Positions 43,223 to 51,547 of a stretch of DNA of 64,000 nucleotides are shown in pieces; the stretch's first letter is position 1, and each line of letters opens with the position of its first letter. The position numbers and the translations under genes were made by a program. Origin of the DNA: Borreliella bissettiae DN127 (lineage in GTDB: Bacteria; Spirochaetota; Spirochaetia; Borreliales; Borreliaceae); NCBI RefSeq assembly GCF_000222305.1, contig NC_015921.1, forward strand, positions 558,001 through 622,000, written 5' to 3'. The notes under the pieces were generated by a model. It ran no database searches and was not told the DNA's origin. It saw only the letters and a program-made list of their open reading frames with translations.

Positions 43223-44262
43223 ATTTTTTTCCTTATTACTTTGTAATAAAAGTATCTGAGTTTTTCAAGATTTGCATAAATCCTATAAATAAAATTTTTG
43301 TAAGTAAAATCATAACACCCAATTCTGTGAATAATATTTCCTCCAAATCCTGTTTTAAATCCATAAAGACCATATAAGGGGTGTTTTTTATTTGCAATTG
43401 GGGGAATTCCTAATAAATCATATTCTTTTATTTCTAATTTTTTTAAGATTTGTATTGCCTTAAATTGCACTGCGTAATTGGGCATTAAATTTCTGTATTC
43501 GTTGCTTGAGGCCCCATAAAGATAGACTGATTTTTCTTTGTAAATTCCAACTATTATGCCAGAAATAATTATGTTGTTGTAAAATGCAATTATCAATTTT
43601 ATTTGTGCATTTTTGTCTTGTTTGAATATTTTAATGAGGTTTTGTATATATTCTTCTGAGTGAATAGTAAATTTGTCTCTTTTACTAGTTTCTTTGTAAA
43701 GTTTGTAAAATTCATTTAAATGTTTAAATTCATCGTCCATTATTATATTTAGATTTTTTTTTGTGCTGAGCTTTATGTTGTATCTTGTTTTTTTTTTCAT
43801 GTTAAACAAAATATTCTCAAGAGAATTATTTAAGTTTAATATTGTTGTGTTTGAAGGCTGTATGTCATTAAATGATTTTTTTAGGTATTTGATTTTAATT
43901 TTTAGTGGAAAGTATTTGTCATTTAGTGTTCTTTGATAGTAATACATTAAATCGAATCTTAAAAAAATTGTATTTTTATGTAAGTAGGGTTTTATTTTAA
44001 TACTAAATTCTTTAATGCTTTTACTGATTTTATCAATATTAATGTTTTCAAGAGTTTTGTTTGAGAATTCTGGATGTGGAATATATGCTAAATAAAAATT
44101 TTTAAACAGTCTTCTTTGCATTACAACAATTTTGCCAAGAACATCGCTCTCAAATGCTAAGGCTTTCCAATTGTTGTTTTTTGTTGTTTTTATTAATGTC
44201 CACAGCTCGCTTTGAAGATAATTTTCTTCCATTTCTTTTGTTTTTATTTTTTTAATAGTCAT
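43219..44262 (-). CDS. FemAB-family peptidoglycan interpeptide-bridge aminoacyltransferase
   Basis: A 347-residue protein of the FemX/FemA type. These transferases move an amino acid from aminoacyl-tRNA to the third residue of the peptidoglycan stem. Visible marks: NYLQSELWTLIKTTKNNNWK at the start, the FLRFDLMYYY segment, TILNLNNSLENILFNMKKKT (family: L.....L...K...RN.I), and the C-terminal AVQFKAIQILKKLEIKEYDL with GIPPIAN, LYGLYGFKTGFGG (family: FK..FGG). Borrelia peptidoglycan carries glycine on ornithine, so glycine addition is a reasonable inference. The start follows the metG stop by 9 bases, so the two are co-transcribed. From memory BB0586 is named femA. Confidence 0.88.
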   Translation of the reverse strand: MTIKKIKTKEMEENYLQSELWTLIKTTKNNNWKALAFESDVLGKIVVMQRRLFKNFYLAYIPHPEFSNKTLENINIDKISKSIKEFSIKIKPYLHKNTIFLRFDLMYYYQRTLNDKYFPLKIKIKYLKKSFNDIQPSNTTILNLNNSLENILFNMKKKTRYNIKLSTKKNLNIIMDDEFKHLNEFYKLYKETSKRDKFTIHSEEYIQNLIKIFKQDKNAQIKLIIAFYNNIIISGIIVGIYKEKSVYLYGASSNEYRNLMPNYAVQFKAIQILKKLEIKEYDLLGIPPIANKKHPLYGLYGFKTGFGGNIIHRIGCYDFTYKNFIYRIYANLEKLRYFYYKVIRKKI

Positions 44263-44271
44263 TAATAGCTC

Positions 44272-46476
44272 TTAGCAAACTGTTCCGTTTGGAATATCTT
44301 TAGATAAAATTTTGTGCTTAGAATTTTCTAATATTAAATTTATTCCGTTTATTTTAAGCTCTCCGTTTTCTGTTACTATTTTGGCTTTTAGAAATTTATT
44401 TATGTCAATTTTAGGTGGGTAGGCAAGATCTTTATTCTGATCGTTTTCAAGTATTATTTTCTCTCCAGCAATAGGATTTTTGATTGAATCTTCTACAATT
44501 ATAACTTTAAAATTTTTATTTTTGTCCTCAGCAGCTATTAGCATTCCTTCTGATTTTATTCCCCTAAACTTTGCAGGCTTTAAATTATCTACTATTATTA
44601 TATGTTTTCCCAAAAGCTCTTCTTCTGTGTAATGCCCCTCAAGGCTGCTTACTATTTGTTTGTCCTTGTTAGTTCCGTCATCTAGTTTTAATATGAATAA
44701 GTTTTTAGCTTCAGGATTTCTTTCTATTTTATTTATTTTTACAACTCTTAATATCACTTTTTCTCTAAACAAGTTTTCTGGCTGTTCTTTTTCTATAAGC
44801 AAATTTTCTGCTGGTTCTTTTTCTTTCATGTTTTTCTCTCCTGAATATTTTAGCTTTAAATTGTTAATTTTTTTTTGTTCTAGTTTATTGAATAATATTT
44901 CTGTGAATTCAATTTTTTTAATTCCCGATTTAGTTCCAAGAATTTTGGTTGAAAATTGATAACTGTTGCCAAAGAATTGTTGTATCTTTTTGCTTGTTTC
45001 GGGAATGAATGGCATCATTAAAATAGATAAGTCTCTGATTAGATATATTAAGTTTGAGATTAGTTCTTTTGTTTCTTGTGGAGAGTTGTCTTTTTTTTTC
45101 CATGGTTCGTTATCTTGAAATATTTTGTTTCCAAGGGATGAAATTTTAAGTATTTCTTTGAGTGCGGATTTTAGTTCTATCTTTTTAAAAAGATTTAGTA
45201 TTTTACTATATTTTGGCGTTATTTGTCTCCAAAATTTATTTTGAATTTCTATTATTTCTATTACATCTCCAAAGAATTTTCTTTGAAATGTTAATACTCT
45301 GTTTACAAGGTTTGAGAAATTATCAATAAGCTCTGTATTTACTCTTTCCATGAGATCTTGCCACATAAATTGAAAATCAGATTTTTCAGGTCTGTTATAA
45401 TAAATATAAAATCTCCAAATATCAGAAGGGATTCCTGTGGTAATAGCATCGTTTCCGAAAATTCCTGTTCCTTCTGATTTTGAAAATTTAAGATTTTCGT
45501 AATTTAAGTATTCGCTTGATGCGAGTTGATTTAATGTTGTCCAATTTTCTTCACTTCCAATTTCTATGCAAGGGAATATAATTGTATGAAACAATATATT
45601 GTCTTTCCCAATAAATTGTACAAGATTTACTTGATCATTGTTTTTCCACCAAGATTTCCAATTTTTGACAATGTTTTTGGTGATTGAAATGTATCCTATT
45701 GGAGCATCAAACCACACATAAAATACTTTATTTTCATAACCCCTTTTAGGCACAGGAATTCCCCATTTCAGGTCTCTTGTAATTGCTCTTTCTTTAAGGC
45801 CATCTCTTAAAAAAGCTTTTGTCATTTTAAGGGCATTGGTATTCCAATTCTTGCTAATATCTGGATTTTTTATCCATTTTTCAAGTTTTGTTTTTATTTT
45901 AGGAAGGTCTAAATAAAGATGATTGGTTTTTTTCAAAATAGGTGTATTTTTGCAAATTATGCATTTTGGATTTATTAGATCTGTTGGATTTAAAAGCTTA
46001 GAACAGTTGTCGCACTGATCTCCTTTAGCCGTGCTTTGGCATTCTGGGCATTCTCCCATTACATATCTATCAGCTAAGAACATTGAATCTTTATTGCAAA
46101 AAAACTGTTCAGTTTCTCGCTCTTTAATGTAACCGTTTTTTTCTAATTGTAGGAAAAAATTTTGTACAATTTCTTGATGGTGCTTGTTAGTCGTGCGACC
46201 GAAGATATCAAATTCAATATTGAACCATTTATAAATTGATTTATGTATTTCATAATATTTATTGCAAAGTTCTAAAGGGGTAGTCTTTTCAATTAAGGCT
46301 TTGGTTTCTGTGGCTGTTCCATATTCATCTGTTCCGCAGATATAAAGAGTTTCAATTCCTGACATTTTCGAATATCTTGCAAAAGCATCAGCTGATAGTA
46401 CTTGAACTAAATTTCCAAGATGAGGTATGTTATTAACATAGGGCAGAGCAGCTGTAATTAAATTCATTTTTTTCAT
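44272..46476 (-). CDS. metG: Methionyl-tRNA synthetase with C-terminal tRNA-binding domain
   Basis: A 734-residue enzyme charging tRNA-Met. The Rossmann fold has [13 protein letters not shown] (HLGN, residues 19-22), the zinc knuckles [16 protein letters not shown] and CIICKN, and FSKSEGTG in place of KMSKS near residue 330. The anticodon-binding helices are in the middle. From about residue 600 a Trbp111-like OB domain ([33 protein letters not shown]) forms the dimerisation and tRNA-binding end. Between them sits a short repeated linker ([18 protein letters not shown]). The SD is AGGGGA before ATG 46476. Confidence 0.96.
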   Translation of the reverse strand: MKKMNLITAALPYVNNIPHLGNLVQVLSADAFARYSKMSGIETLYICGTDEYGTATETKALIEKTTPLELCNKYYEIHKSIYKWFNIEFDIFGRTTNKHHQEIVQNFFLQLEKNGYIKERETEQFFCNKDSMFLADRYVMGECPECQSTAKGDQCDNCSKLLNPTDLINPKCIICKNTPILKKTNHLYLDLPKIKTKLEKWIKNPDISKNWNTNALKMTKAFLRDGLKERAITRDLKWGIPVPKRGYENKVFYVWFDAPIGYISITKNIVKNWKSWWKNNDQVNLVQFIGKDNILFHTIIFPCIEIGSEENWTTLNQLASSEYLNYENLKFSKSEGTGIFGNDAITTGIPSDIWRFYIYYNRPEKSDFQFMWQDLMERVNTELIDNFSNLVNRVLTFQRKFFGDVIEIIEIQNKFWRQITPKYSKILNLFKKIELKSALKEILKISSLGNKIFQDNEPWKKKDNSPQETKELISNLIYLIRDLSILMMPFIPETSKKIQQFFGNSYQFSTKILGTKSGIKKIEFTEILFNKLEQKKINNLKLKYSGEKNMKEKEPAENLLIEKEQPENLFREKVILRVVKINKIERNPEAKNLFILKLDDGTNKDKQIVSSLEGHYTEEELLGKHIIIVDNLKPAKFRGIKSEGMLIAAEDKNKNFKVIIVEDSIKNPIAGEKIILENDQNKDLAYPPKIDINKFLKAKIVTENGELKINGINLILENSKHKILSKDIPNGTVC

Positions 46477-46572
46477 TCAGTTTCCCCTTTTTTTAAACTA
46501 TTAATATTGTAATACGGATAGGATATTTTTTTTCAATTTCTTTTACAAAATTCTCTCAAAAGTAATCCAGTT

Positions 46573-46603
46573 TTGACTTTTTTTTGTAAAATTATGATAT
46601 AAA
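46573..46603 (+). promoter_or_regulatory. Candidate promoter of the bgp gene
   Basis: TTGACT (46573-46578), a 19-base spacer, and an extended -10 TGATATAAA (TATAAA at 46598-46603). Transcription would begin near 46610, giving a leader of about 23 bases with the SD AAGGAG before ATG 46633. This gene shows the usual leader-plus-SD arrangement. Confidence 0.5.
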
Positions 46604-46632
46604 TATTTTTTTATTATAAGGAGTGAAATTTT

Positions 46633-47427
46633 ATGAATAATTTTTTAATAAAATTTTTTCTTTTTTTGTTAGTTTTTTCAAACGGTTATGTTGCTTTTTC
46701 TAAAAATGTTAATGTTTTAATAATAACTGCTATGGATTCTGAATTTGAGCAGATAAGTAAGCTTATGTCTAATAAGGAAGAAATAGTTCTTAAGGAGTAT
46801 AATCTTAATAAAAAGATTTTAAAGGGAAAGTTGTCTAATCGCAATGTTATGGTTGTTGTTTGTGGGGTTGGCAAGGTTAATGCGGGTGTGTGGACTGGCT
46901 ATATGTTATCAAAATACAATATAAGTCATGTAATTAATTCTGGAGTTGCTGGTGGTGTTGTTAGTGCTAAATACAAAGATATTAAAGTTGGGGATGTGGT
47001 AGTGTCTTCAGAGGTTGCATATCATGACGTTGATTTGGTTAAATTTGGACATAAGGTGGGACAGCTTATGGGATTGCCTCAAAAATTTATTGCCAATAAG
47101 AATTTAATCAAGAAAGCCACAGAGGCTGTTAAATCAAAGGTTGGAGATTCCAATGCATATTCAGGATTAATAGTTTCAGGAGATCAGTTTATTGATCCAA
47201 ATTATATTAACAAAATTATAGGAAACTTTAAAGATGTAATAGCTGTTGAGATGGAAGGCGCAGCAATAGGGCATGTTGCTCATATGTTTAATGTACCTTT
47301 TATAGTTATTAGGTCAATATCTGACATTGTAAATAGAGAAGGAAATGAAGTTGAATATAGTAAATTTGCTAAATTAGCAGCTTTTAATGCAGCTAAAGTT
47401 GTACAAGAAATTTTAAGAATTTTTTAA
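46633..47427 (+). CDS. bgp: Exported 5'-methylthioadenosine/S-adenosylhomocysteine nucleosidase-like protein (Bgp)
   Basis: A 264-residue protein with a signal peptide (residues 1-22, MNNFLIKFFLFLLVFSNGYV then AFS) in front of a complete nucleosidase domain: VLIITAMDSEFEQI, VVVCGVGKVNAG, GDVVVSSEV, the loop GDQFID, AVEMEGAAIGHVA with catalytic Glu and the IRSISD end with catalytic Asp. Cytoplasmic MTA/SAH nucleosidases lack the leader. From memory this gene is BB0588, known as Bgp, a glycosaminoglycan-binding surface protein. The enzymatic part removes adenine from MTA or SAH. Promoter and SD are clear, and a strong hairpin follows. Confidence 0.93.
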   Translation: MNNFLIKFFLFLLVFSNGYVAFSKNVNVLIITAMDSEFEQISKLMSNKEEIVLKEYNLNKKILKGKLSNRNVMVVVCGVGKVNAGVWTGYMLSKYNISHVINSGVAGGVVSAKYKDIKVGDVVVSSEVAYHDVDLVKFGHKVGQLMGLPQKFIANKNLIKKATEAVKSKVGDSNAYSGLIVSGDQFIDPNYINKIIGNFKDVIAVEMEGAAIGHVAHMFNVPFIVIRSISDIVNREGNEVEYSKFAKLAAFNAAKVVQEILRIF

Positions 47428-47464
47428 GAATAAGAAATATTAAATTTTATAATTGAAAATCATG

Positions 47465-47506
47465 CATAAAAAAAGACATTTTTAAATAAAAATGTCTTTT
47501 TTTATG
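47465..47506. terminator. Strong 19-base hairpin between bgp and pta
   Basis: CATAAAAAAAGACATTTTT (47465-47483) pairs with AAAAATGTCTTTTTTTATG (47488-47506), a perfect 19-base stem with a 4-base loop. The A-run and T-run at its base are typical of a terminator, here for bgp. It is symmetrical, but the neighbouring genes point the same way, so it also lies just upstream of pta. Confidence 0.8.
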
Positions 47507-47541
47507 TATTTGTCAATTTATATTGTATTCTTTTTTATAAG

Positions 47542-48579
47542 GTGTTTTGTTTAAAAGATTATATTTTTAATAAGGCAAGAATATTCGCAAAAGAGAATAA
47601 GCTTAAGGCCAATATAGTTTTTCCTGAAAGTAGTGATTCTAGAATTTTAAAGGCAGCTGTTGTTGTTTTGCAAAAAAATCTTGCAGATTCTATTATTTTG
47701 ATAGGCAAAAAAGATCCTGTTATTAATTCTTTAAAAGAATTTTCTGATTGTAATGATATTTTAGAAAGAATAGAAGTTGTTGATCCAAATTCTTTTTCAG
47801 ATATTGAAATTTATTTGGATGAATATTGGAGCTTGCTAAAGTCAAAAGGAGCTACTAAGCAAAGTTTAAAGACTCAAGTTTTAGATGAAATTACTTTTGC
47901 AATGCTTATGGTAAGACTTGGGTATGCCAAATCTTGTGTTTGTGGAGCGATTTCAACATCCGCTAAGGTTTTGTCTAATGCTTTAAGAATAATGCCTAAG
48001 TTGGAAGGTGTTAAGATTATATCTTCTTTTATGATTATGGATACTTTAAGTATTGCTCGTAATGTTGATTTTTGTTTTGGACATAAGGGAATCTTATTTT
48101 TTGCAGATTGTTCTGTAGTAGTTAATCCCGATTCTTTAGAGCTTGCAGAAATTGCATTGCAAAGTGCTAAATCTTTTAAAGATATTTTAAATGCAAAACC
48201 CAAGGTTGCTCTTTTAAGCTTTTCAACAAAAGGGTCTTCTAGTGCTAAAGAAACTGAAAAAGTAAAAAATGCTTTAAATATTGTTAAGAATAAAGAGAGT
48301 GATTTGCTTATTGATGGAGAGCTTCAACTTGATTCAGCCATAATAAAAGATGTTGCAGAGAAAAAATGTAGAGAATCTTTAGTAGCGGGCTCTGCTAATG
48401 TTTTAATATTTCCCAATTTAGATGCAGGCAATATTGGTTATAAATTAGTAGAGAGATTTGCTTTTGCTAAAGCTTACGGCCCCTTTTTACAAGGCTTTTC
48501 CAAGCCCATTAGCGATCTTTCAAGGGGCTGCTCTGTTGATGAGATTGTATTTGCAAGTGCTTTAATGATAAGCAGTTAA
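47542..48579 (+). CDS. pta: Phosphate acetyltransferase
   Basis: A 345-residue enzyme interconverting acetyl phosphate and acetyl-CoA, which supplies acetyl-CoA for the mevalonate pathway in Borrelia. It begins KARIFAKENKLKANIVFPES (as class I Pta C-terminal domains do) and shows FAMLMVRLGYAKSCVCGAIS, FFADCSVVVNPDSLELAEIA, LSFSTKGSSSAKETEKV, LIDGELQLDSAI and FPNLDAGNIGYKL. It lacks the N-terminal regulatory domain of E. coli Pta, as usual for short forms. The start is GTG 47542, with no SD. The end overlaps ksgA by 18 bases on the other strand. Confidence 0.95.
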   Translation: MFCLKDYIFNKARIFAKENKLKANIVFPESSDSRILKAAVVVLQKNLADSIILIGKKDPVINSLKEFSDCNDILERIEVVDPNSFSDIEIYLDEYWSLLKSKGATKQSLKTQVLDEITFAMLMVRLGYAKSCVCGAISTSAKVLSNALRIMPKLEGVKIISSFMIMDTLSIARNVDFCFGHKGILFFADCSVVVNPDSLELAEIALQSAKSFKDILNAKPKVALLSFSTKGSSSAKETEKVKNALNIVKNKESDLLIDGELQLDSAIIKDVAEKKCRESLVAGSANVLIFPNLDAGNIGYKLVERFAFAKAYGPFLQGFSKPISDLSRGCSVDEIVFASALMISS

Positions 48580-49407
48580 AGTGTTGGAAATTTGTATAAA
48601 TTCTTCAACAGAAATGTTTTCAGGTCTTTTGTCTAAATATTCTTTTAAAAAATTTTCTCTCAAAGTAGCTTTATTTGCTACGAAATTAATAATAGTGTTT
48701 TTTAATTTCTTTCTTCTGCTTGAAAATACAGTTCTAATCAATTTGTTGAATTCTTTGAAGTCTTTTATGTTGTGTGTTTTAGGAATTAATTTTAGTGTTG
48801 TAGACTTAACTTTAGGTGCAGGATAAAAATTGTTTTCTCCTATATCTAATATTTTAATTGCCTTGAAGTGTGATTGTACTAAGACTGTAAATGAAGAATA
48901 GTTTTTGCTATTTATTTTTGCAGTTATTCTGTCGGCTAATTCTTTTTGCACTGTGAATACCATTTCTTTTAAAAAGTTTTCTTCAATTAATTTAGATATT
49001 ACTTTTGATGCAATATTGTATGGCAAATTTGAAAATATTTTATCAATGTTTTGATTTTCGTTTTTGTATTTTTTTAAAAAATCCCCTTTTATCAATTTAA
49101 AGTTTTTTAATTTCCCAAATTTTTCATTTAATATTTCTGAATATTTTAAGTCAATTTCAAATACGGTTAAAAGATTAGTTTTTTTTAATAAAATCTCAGT
49201 CATTGCGCCAAGTCCTGGACCAATTTCCCAAATTTTTTCATTTTCTTTTATATCTAAGCTTCCTATTATTTTTTGCCTTATGCTTTCGTTTATTAGATAG
49301 TTTTGTCCCCACAATTTTCTTGGAGCGATTTTTCTTTCTTTTAATGTTTGTTTTATGCTAGCTATACTGTTATAGTTGATTTTCATAGATAAAAGAGATA
49401 GTACCAT
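48562..49407 (-). CDS. ksgA: 16S rRNA dimethyladenosine transferase KsgA
   Basis: A 281-residue methyltransferase that dimethylates two adjacent adenines at the 3' end of 16S rRNA. The SAM fold has KLWGQNYLINE, the GxGxG-type WEIGPGLGAMTEILLK, VFEIDLKYSEIL, LIKGDFLKK and the catalytic NLPYNIASKVI, then FYPAPKVKSTTLKL. An in-frame ATG at 49386 (MKINYN) is a possible shorter start; neither start has an SD. It lies 20 bases after the ComEC-like gene, so the two are co-transcribed. The end overlaps pta by 18 bases. Confidence 0.94.
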   Translation of the reverse strand: MVLSLLSMKINYNSIASIKQTLKERKIAPRKLWGQNYLINESIRQKIIGSLDIKENEKIWEIGPGLGAMTEILLKKTNLLTVFEIDLKYSEILNEKFGKLKNFKLIKGDFLKKYKNENQNIDKIFSNLPYNIASKVISKLIEENFLKEMVFTVQKELADRITAKINSKNYSSFTVLVQSHFKAIKILDIGENNFYPAPKVKSTTLKLIPKTHNIKDFKEFNKLIRTVFSSRRKKLKNTIINFVANKATLRENFLKEYLDKRPENISVEEFIQISNTLTAYH

Positions 49408-49427
49408 ATTATTCTTAATAATGGCAG

Positions 49428-50693
49428 TTATTTTTGAATTATTTTAATTTTTTTAGTTTCGTTATTATAAATAATGTAAGTTATAAGAAGGATACTTAAG
49501 ATTAAAAATATAGGTATTTGGTGATGCTTGACTATAAAGAATTTGCTAAAAAATGTTGCTGTAATTTTTATTGTTTGGAATATGTAGGCATTGATAAGGT
49601 CAAGGGGAAAAAACAAATTTAAGCTTGAAAAGTAAGTTATTAAGCTTAATATTGTTATTGTTAAGAAAATCAATGTTAATGGAATAATTATTAAATTTGA
49701 CAATATTGAGATTGGTGCTAGATCAAAATTATTAACATAAATTACTGGCGAGGTGAATATTTGAATAAAAAATGTTGTAAGCATTGATGATGTTAGTCTG
49801 TTAAGATCGTATCTATTTTTTAGATGAACCGATGCTGATATCCCTATTGTTGAAAGATAGGAGATTTTAAATCCTATTGAATTTAATGTTTCGGGGAATA
49901 AAAAAGCATTTATTATAAAACTAATAGATGTGCAGCTTATTAAATTAATTTTGCCGTAAATCAGTTTGTATATTATAAGAGATTCTGTCATTAGAAATGC
50001 TCTTAGCGTTGAAGGTGCAAATCCAGTTAATATTAGATAATTTAATAAAATTATGCTTAATATTAAGTATTTTAATTTTTCATTTGTGATTATTAAAAGC
50101 AAATAGTAACTTATTAAACTTATTAGATAAAAATGCAGTCCAGATACTACTAAAATGTGGGCAATTCCTGCATTTTGAAATAATGTTTTTTCATATTTTG
50201 TTATTTCTGATTTTATATTCAAAACTATTGCTTTTGAAAAATGGGAATAACTAGGATTTAATGTAGTAAAAAAATTGTTTAATGTGTTTGTGTATTTTTC
50301 TCGAAGCTTGGCAAAAAAGGGCCTTTTAATAAGTTTTATTTTTTGATTTTCAATTTTAATGATATCCCCTATTTTGTAAATATTTTCAATATTTTTGAAG
50401 CTAAATTTGTATATATTTGATTCATTGTCAATTACTTCTATAATGGTTTTTGAATGTTTTTTAAAATTTTTAATATTTGTTATTTGGTAAATATTTTTTT
50501 TTAATGTTTTAAAATTTAATCTGGCTTGAAAGCCTGATAACAATATTGTGCAAAAAATAAAACTAAGTGCTAAGTGTTTGTTATTTTTTATTATAAAAAA
50601 TAATGCTAGTATTGTGTTAAAATAAATTAAATTGAGTTTTAAATAGTATTGAATTGATAAATTAAGTGAAATAAGGACAAATATTAAAATCAT
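49428..50693 (-). CDS. ComEC/Rec2-like membrane channel core, short form
   Basis: A 421-residue membrane protein with about ten segments. The ComEC motif is visible: SKAIVLNIKSEITKYEKTLF then GIAHILVVSGLHFYLISL (family: ..GL.HLLAISGLHI), APSTLRAFLM (family: S..RA..M) and GFKISYLSTIGI. ComEC moves single-stranded DNA across the inner membrane during natural transformation. This protein ends soon after the channel region and lacks the C-terminal metallo-beta-lactamase domain of full-length ComEC (about 700-750 residues). No com genes are nearby. The start ATG lacks an SD. From memory BB0591. Confidence 0.82.
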   Translation of the reverse strand: MILIFVLISLNLSIQYYLKLNLIYFNTILALFFIIKNNKHLALSFIFCTILLSGFQARLNFKTLKKNIYQITNIKNFKKHSKTIIEVIDNESNIYKFSFKNIENIYKIGDIIKIENQKIKLIKRPFFAKLREKYTNTLNNFFTTLNPSYSHFSKAIVLNIKSEITKYEKTLFQNAGIAHILVVSGLHFYLISLISYYLLLIITNEKLKYLILSIILLNYLILTGFAPSTLRAFLMTESLIIYKLIYGKINLISCTSISFIINAFLFPETLNSIGFKISYLSTIGISASVHLKNRYDLNRLTSSMLTTFFIQIFTSPVIYVNNFDLAPISILSNLIIIPLTLIFLTITILSLITYFSSLNLFFPLDLINAYIFQTIKITATFFSKFFIVKHHQIPIFLILSILLITYIIYNNETKKIKIIQK

Positions 50694-50774
50694 TTATAAT
50701 ATTCTTATTTTTATGTAGATATAATTATATTTTGAATTTTAATTTGTTTTTATTAATCAATCAATAATCATTCG

Positions 50775-50803
50775 TTGACAATTAATAATTATTTAATTAA
50801 AAT
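50775..50803 (+). promoter_or_regulatory. Canonical sigma-70-type promoter directly at the CPBP protease start
   Basis: A perfect TTGACA (50775-50780), a 17-base spacer and TAAAAT (50798-50803) stand five bases before the ATG at 50809. The expected start of transcription is 50808-50811, on the start codon. There is no SD. This is the best-matching promoter seen in the window. Confidence 0.7.
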
Positions 50804-50808
50804 ACTTT

Positions 50809-51522
50809 ATGCAATTGTTAAAAAATAAATATTCATTCAAGCGAGCTTTGCTTGATCTTTTTTTGGCCTACATTATTGTTTATTTGGCATCTCCTTTTGA
50901 AAATGTTAATTCAGAATTTTGGAATGTTGATAAAAATCATTTTTATTTTTGGATTTCAAGATCTTTTTTAATTATTTTTATAATTTATTTTTTTAAACTT
51001 ACCAGTTCTTATAATGATTTTAGAGTAGAGTTTTTTATTCCTAAATTTAAATTTATTTTTATTTGGGAGTCTGTTTTAATTTTTATTAAAACAATATTGA
51101 CCGCAATGATAGTCATTTTTTTAATAGCTTTTTTACTTGAATATCTATTACCAGAATCAGTACTTGTCTATTATTTCCAAAACAATGCTGGATTTAATTG
51201 GAAGATTAGCAGTAAAAAAGCATTTTTTTTAATGACTTTTACCTCTTTTTTTACAGGAGCTTTTGAAGAGCTTTTTTATAGGGCTTTTGTTATTACCAAG
51301 TTTACACAAATGGGATTTTCTGTTGTAGTTACCGCTATTCTTAGTAGTATGTTTTTTGCTTATGGGCATTTATATTATGGAATTTTGGGATTTTTGGTTA
51401 CATTTATATTAGGGATATTTTTTGCTTTTATCTATTTAAGGTATAAAAATGTATATTATGTGATTTTTATACATAGTTTTTATAATATTATTGTTAGCAG
51501 CCTGTTGCTTTTTTTAAATTAA
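50809..51522 (+). CDS. CPBP-family (CAAX/Abi) intramembrane metalloprotease
   Basis: A 237-residue membrane protein with about six or seven segments. The CPBP motifs are complete: E153-E154 with R158 in GAFEELFYRAFVI, H187 in FFAYGHLYYGILG and H222 in FIHSFYNIIVS. These residues bind zinc and cleave substrates within the membrane; bacterial members process peptides or protect against bacteriocins, and the substrate here is unknown. The mRNA is predicted to be leaderless. The gene is divergent from the ComEC-like gene, 115 bases apart. Confidence 0.9.
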   Translation: MQLLKNKYSFKRALLDLFLAYIIVYLASPFENVNSEFWNVDKNHFYFWISRSFLIIFIIYFFKLTSSYNDFRVEFFIPKFKFIFIWESVLIFIKTILTAMIVIFLIAFLLEYLLPESVLVYYFQNNAGFNWKISSKKAFFLMTFTSFFTGAFEELFYRAFVITKFTQMGFSVVVTAILSSMFFAYGHLYYGILGFLVTFILGIFFAFIYLRYKNVYYVIFIHSFYNIIVSSLLLFLN

Positions 51523-51547
51523 TTTTAAATTGTTATGAGGGGGATTT

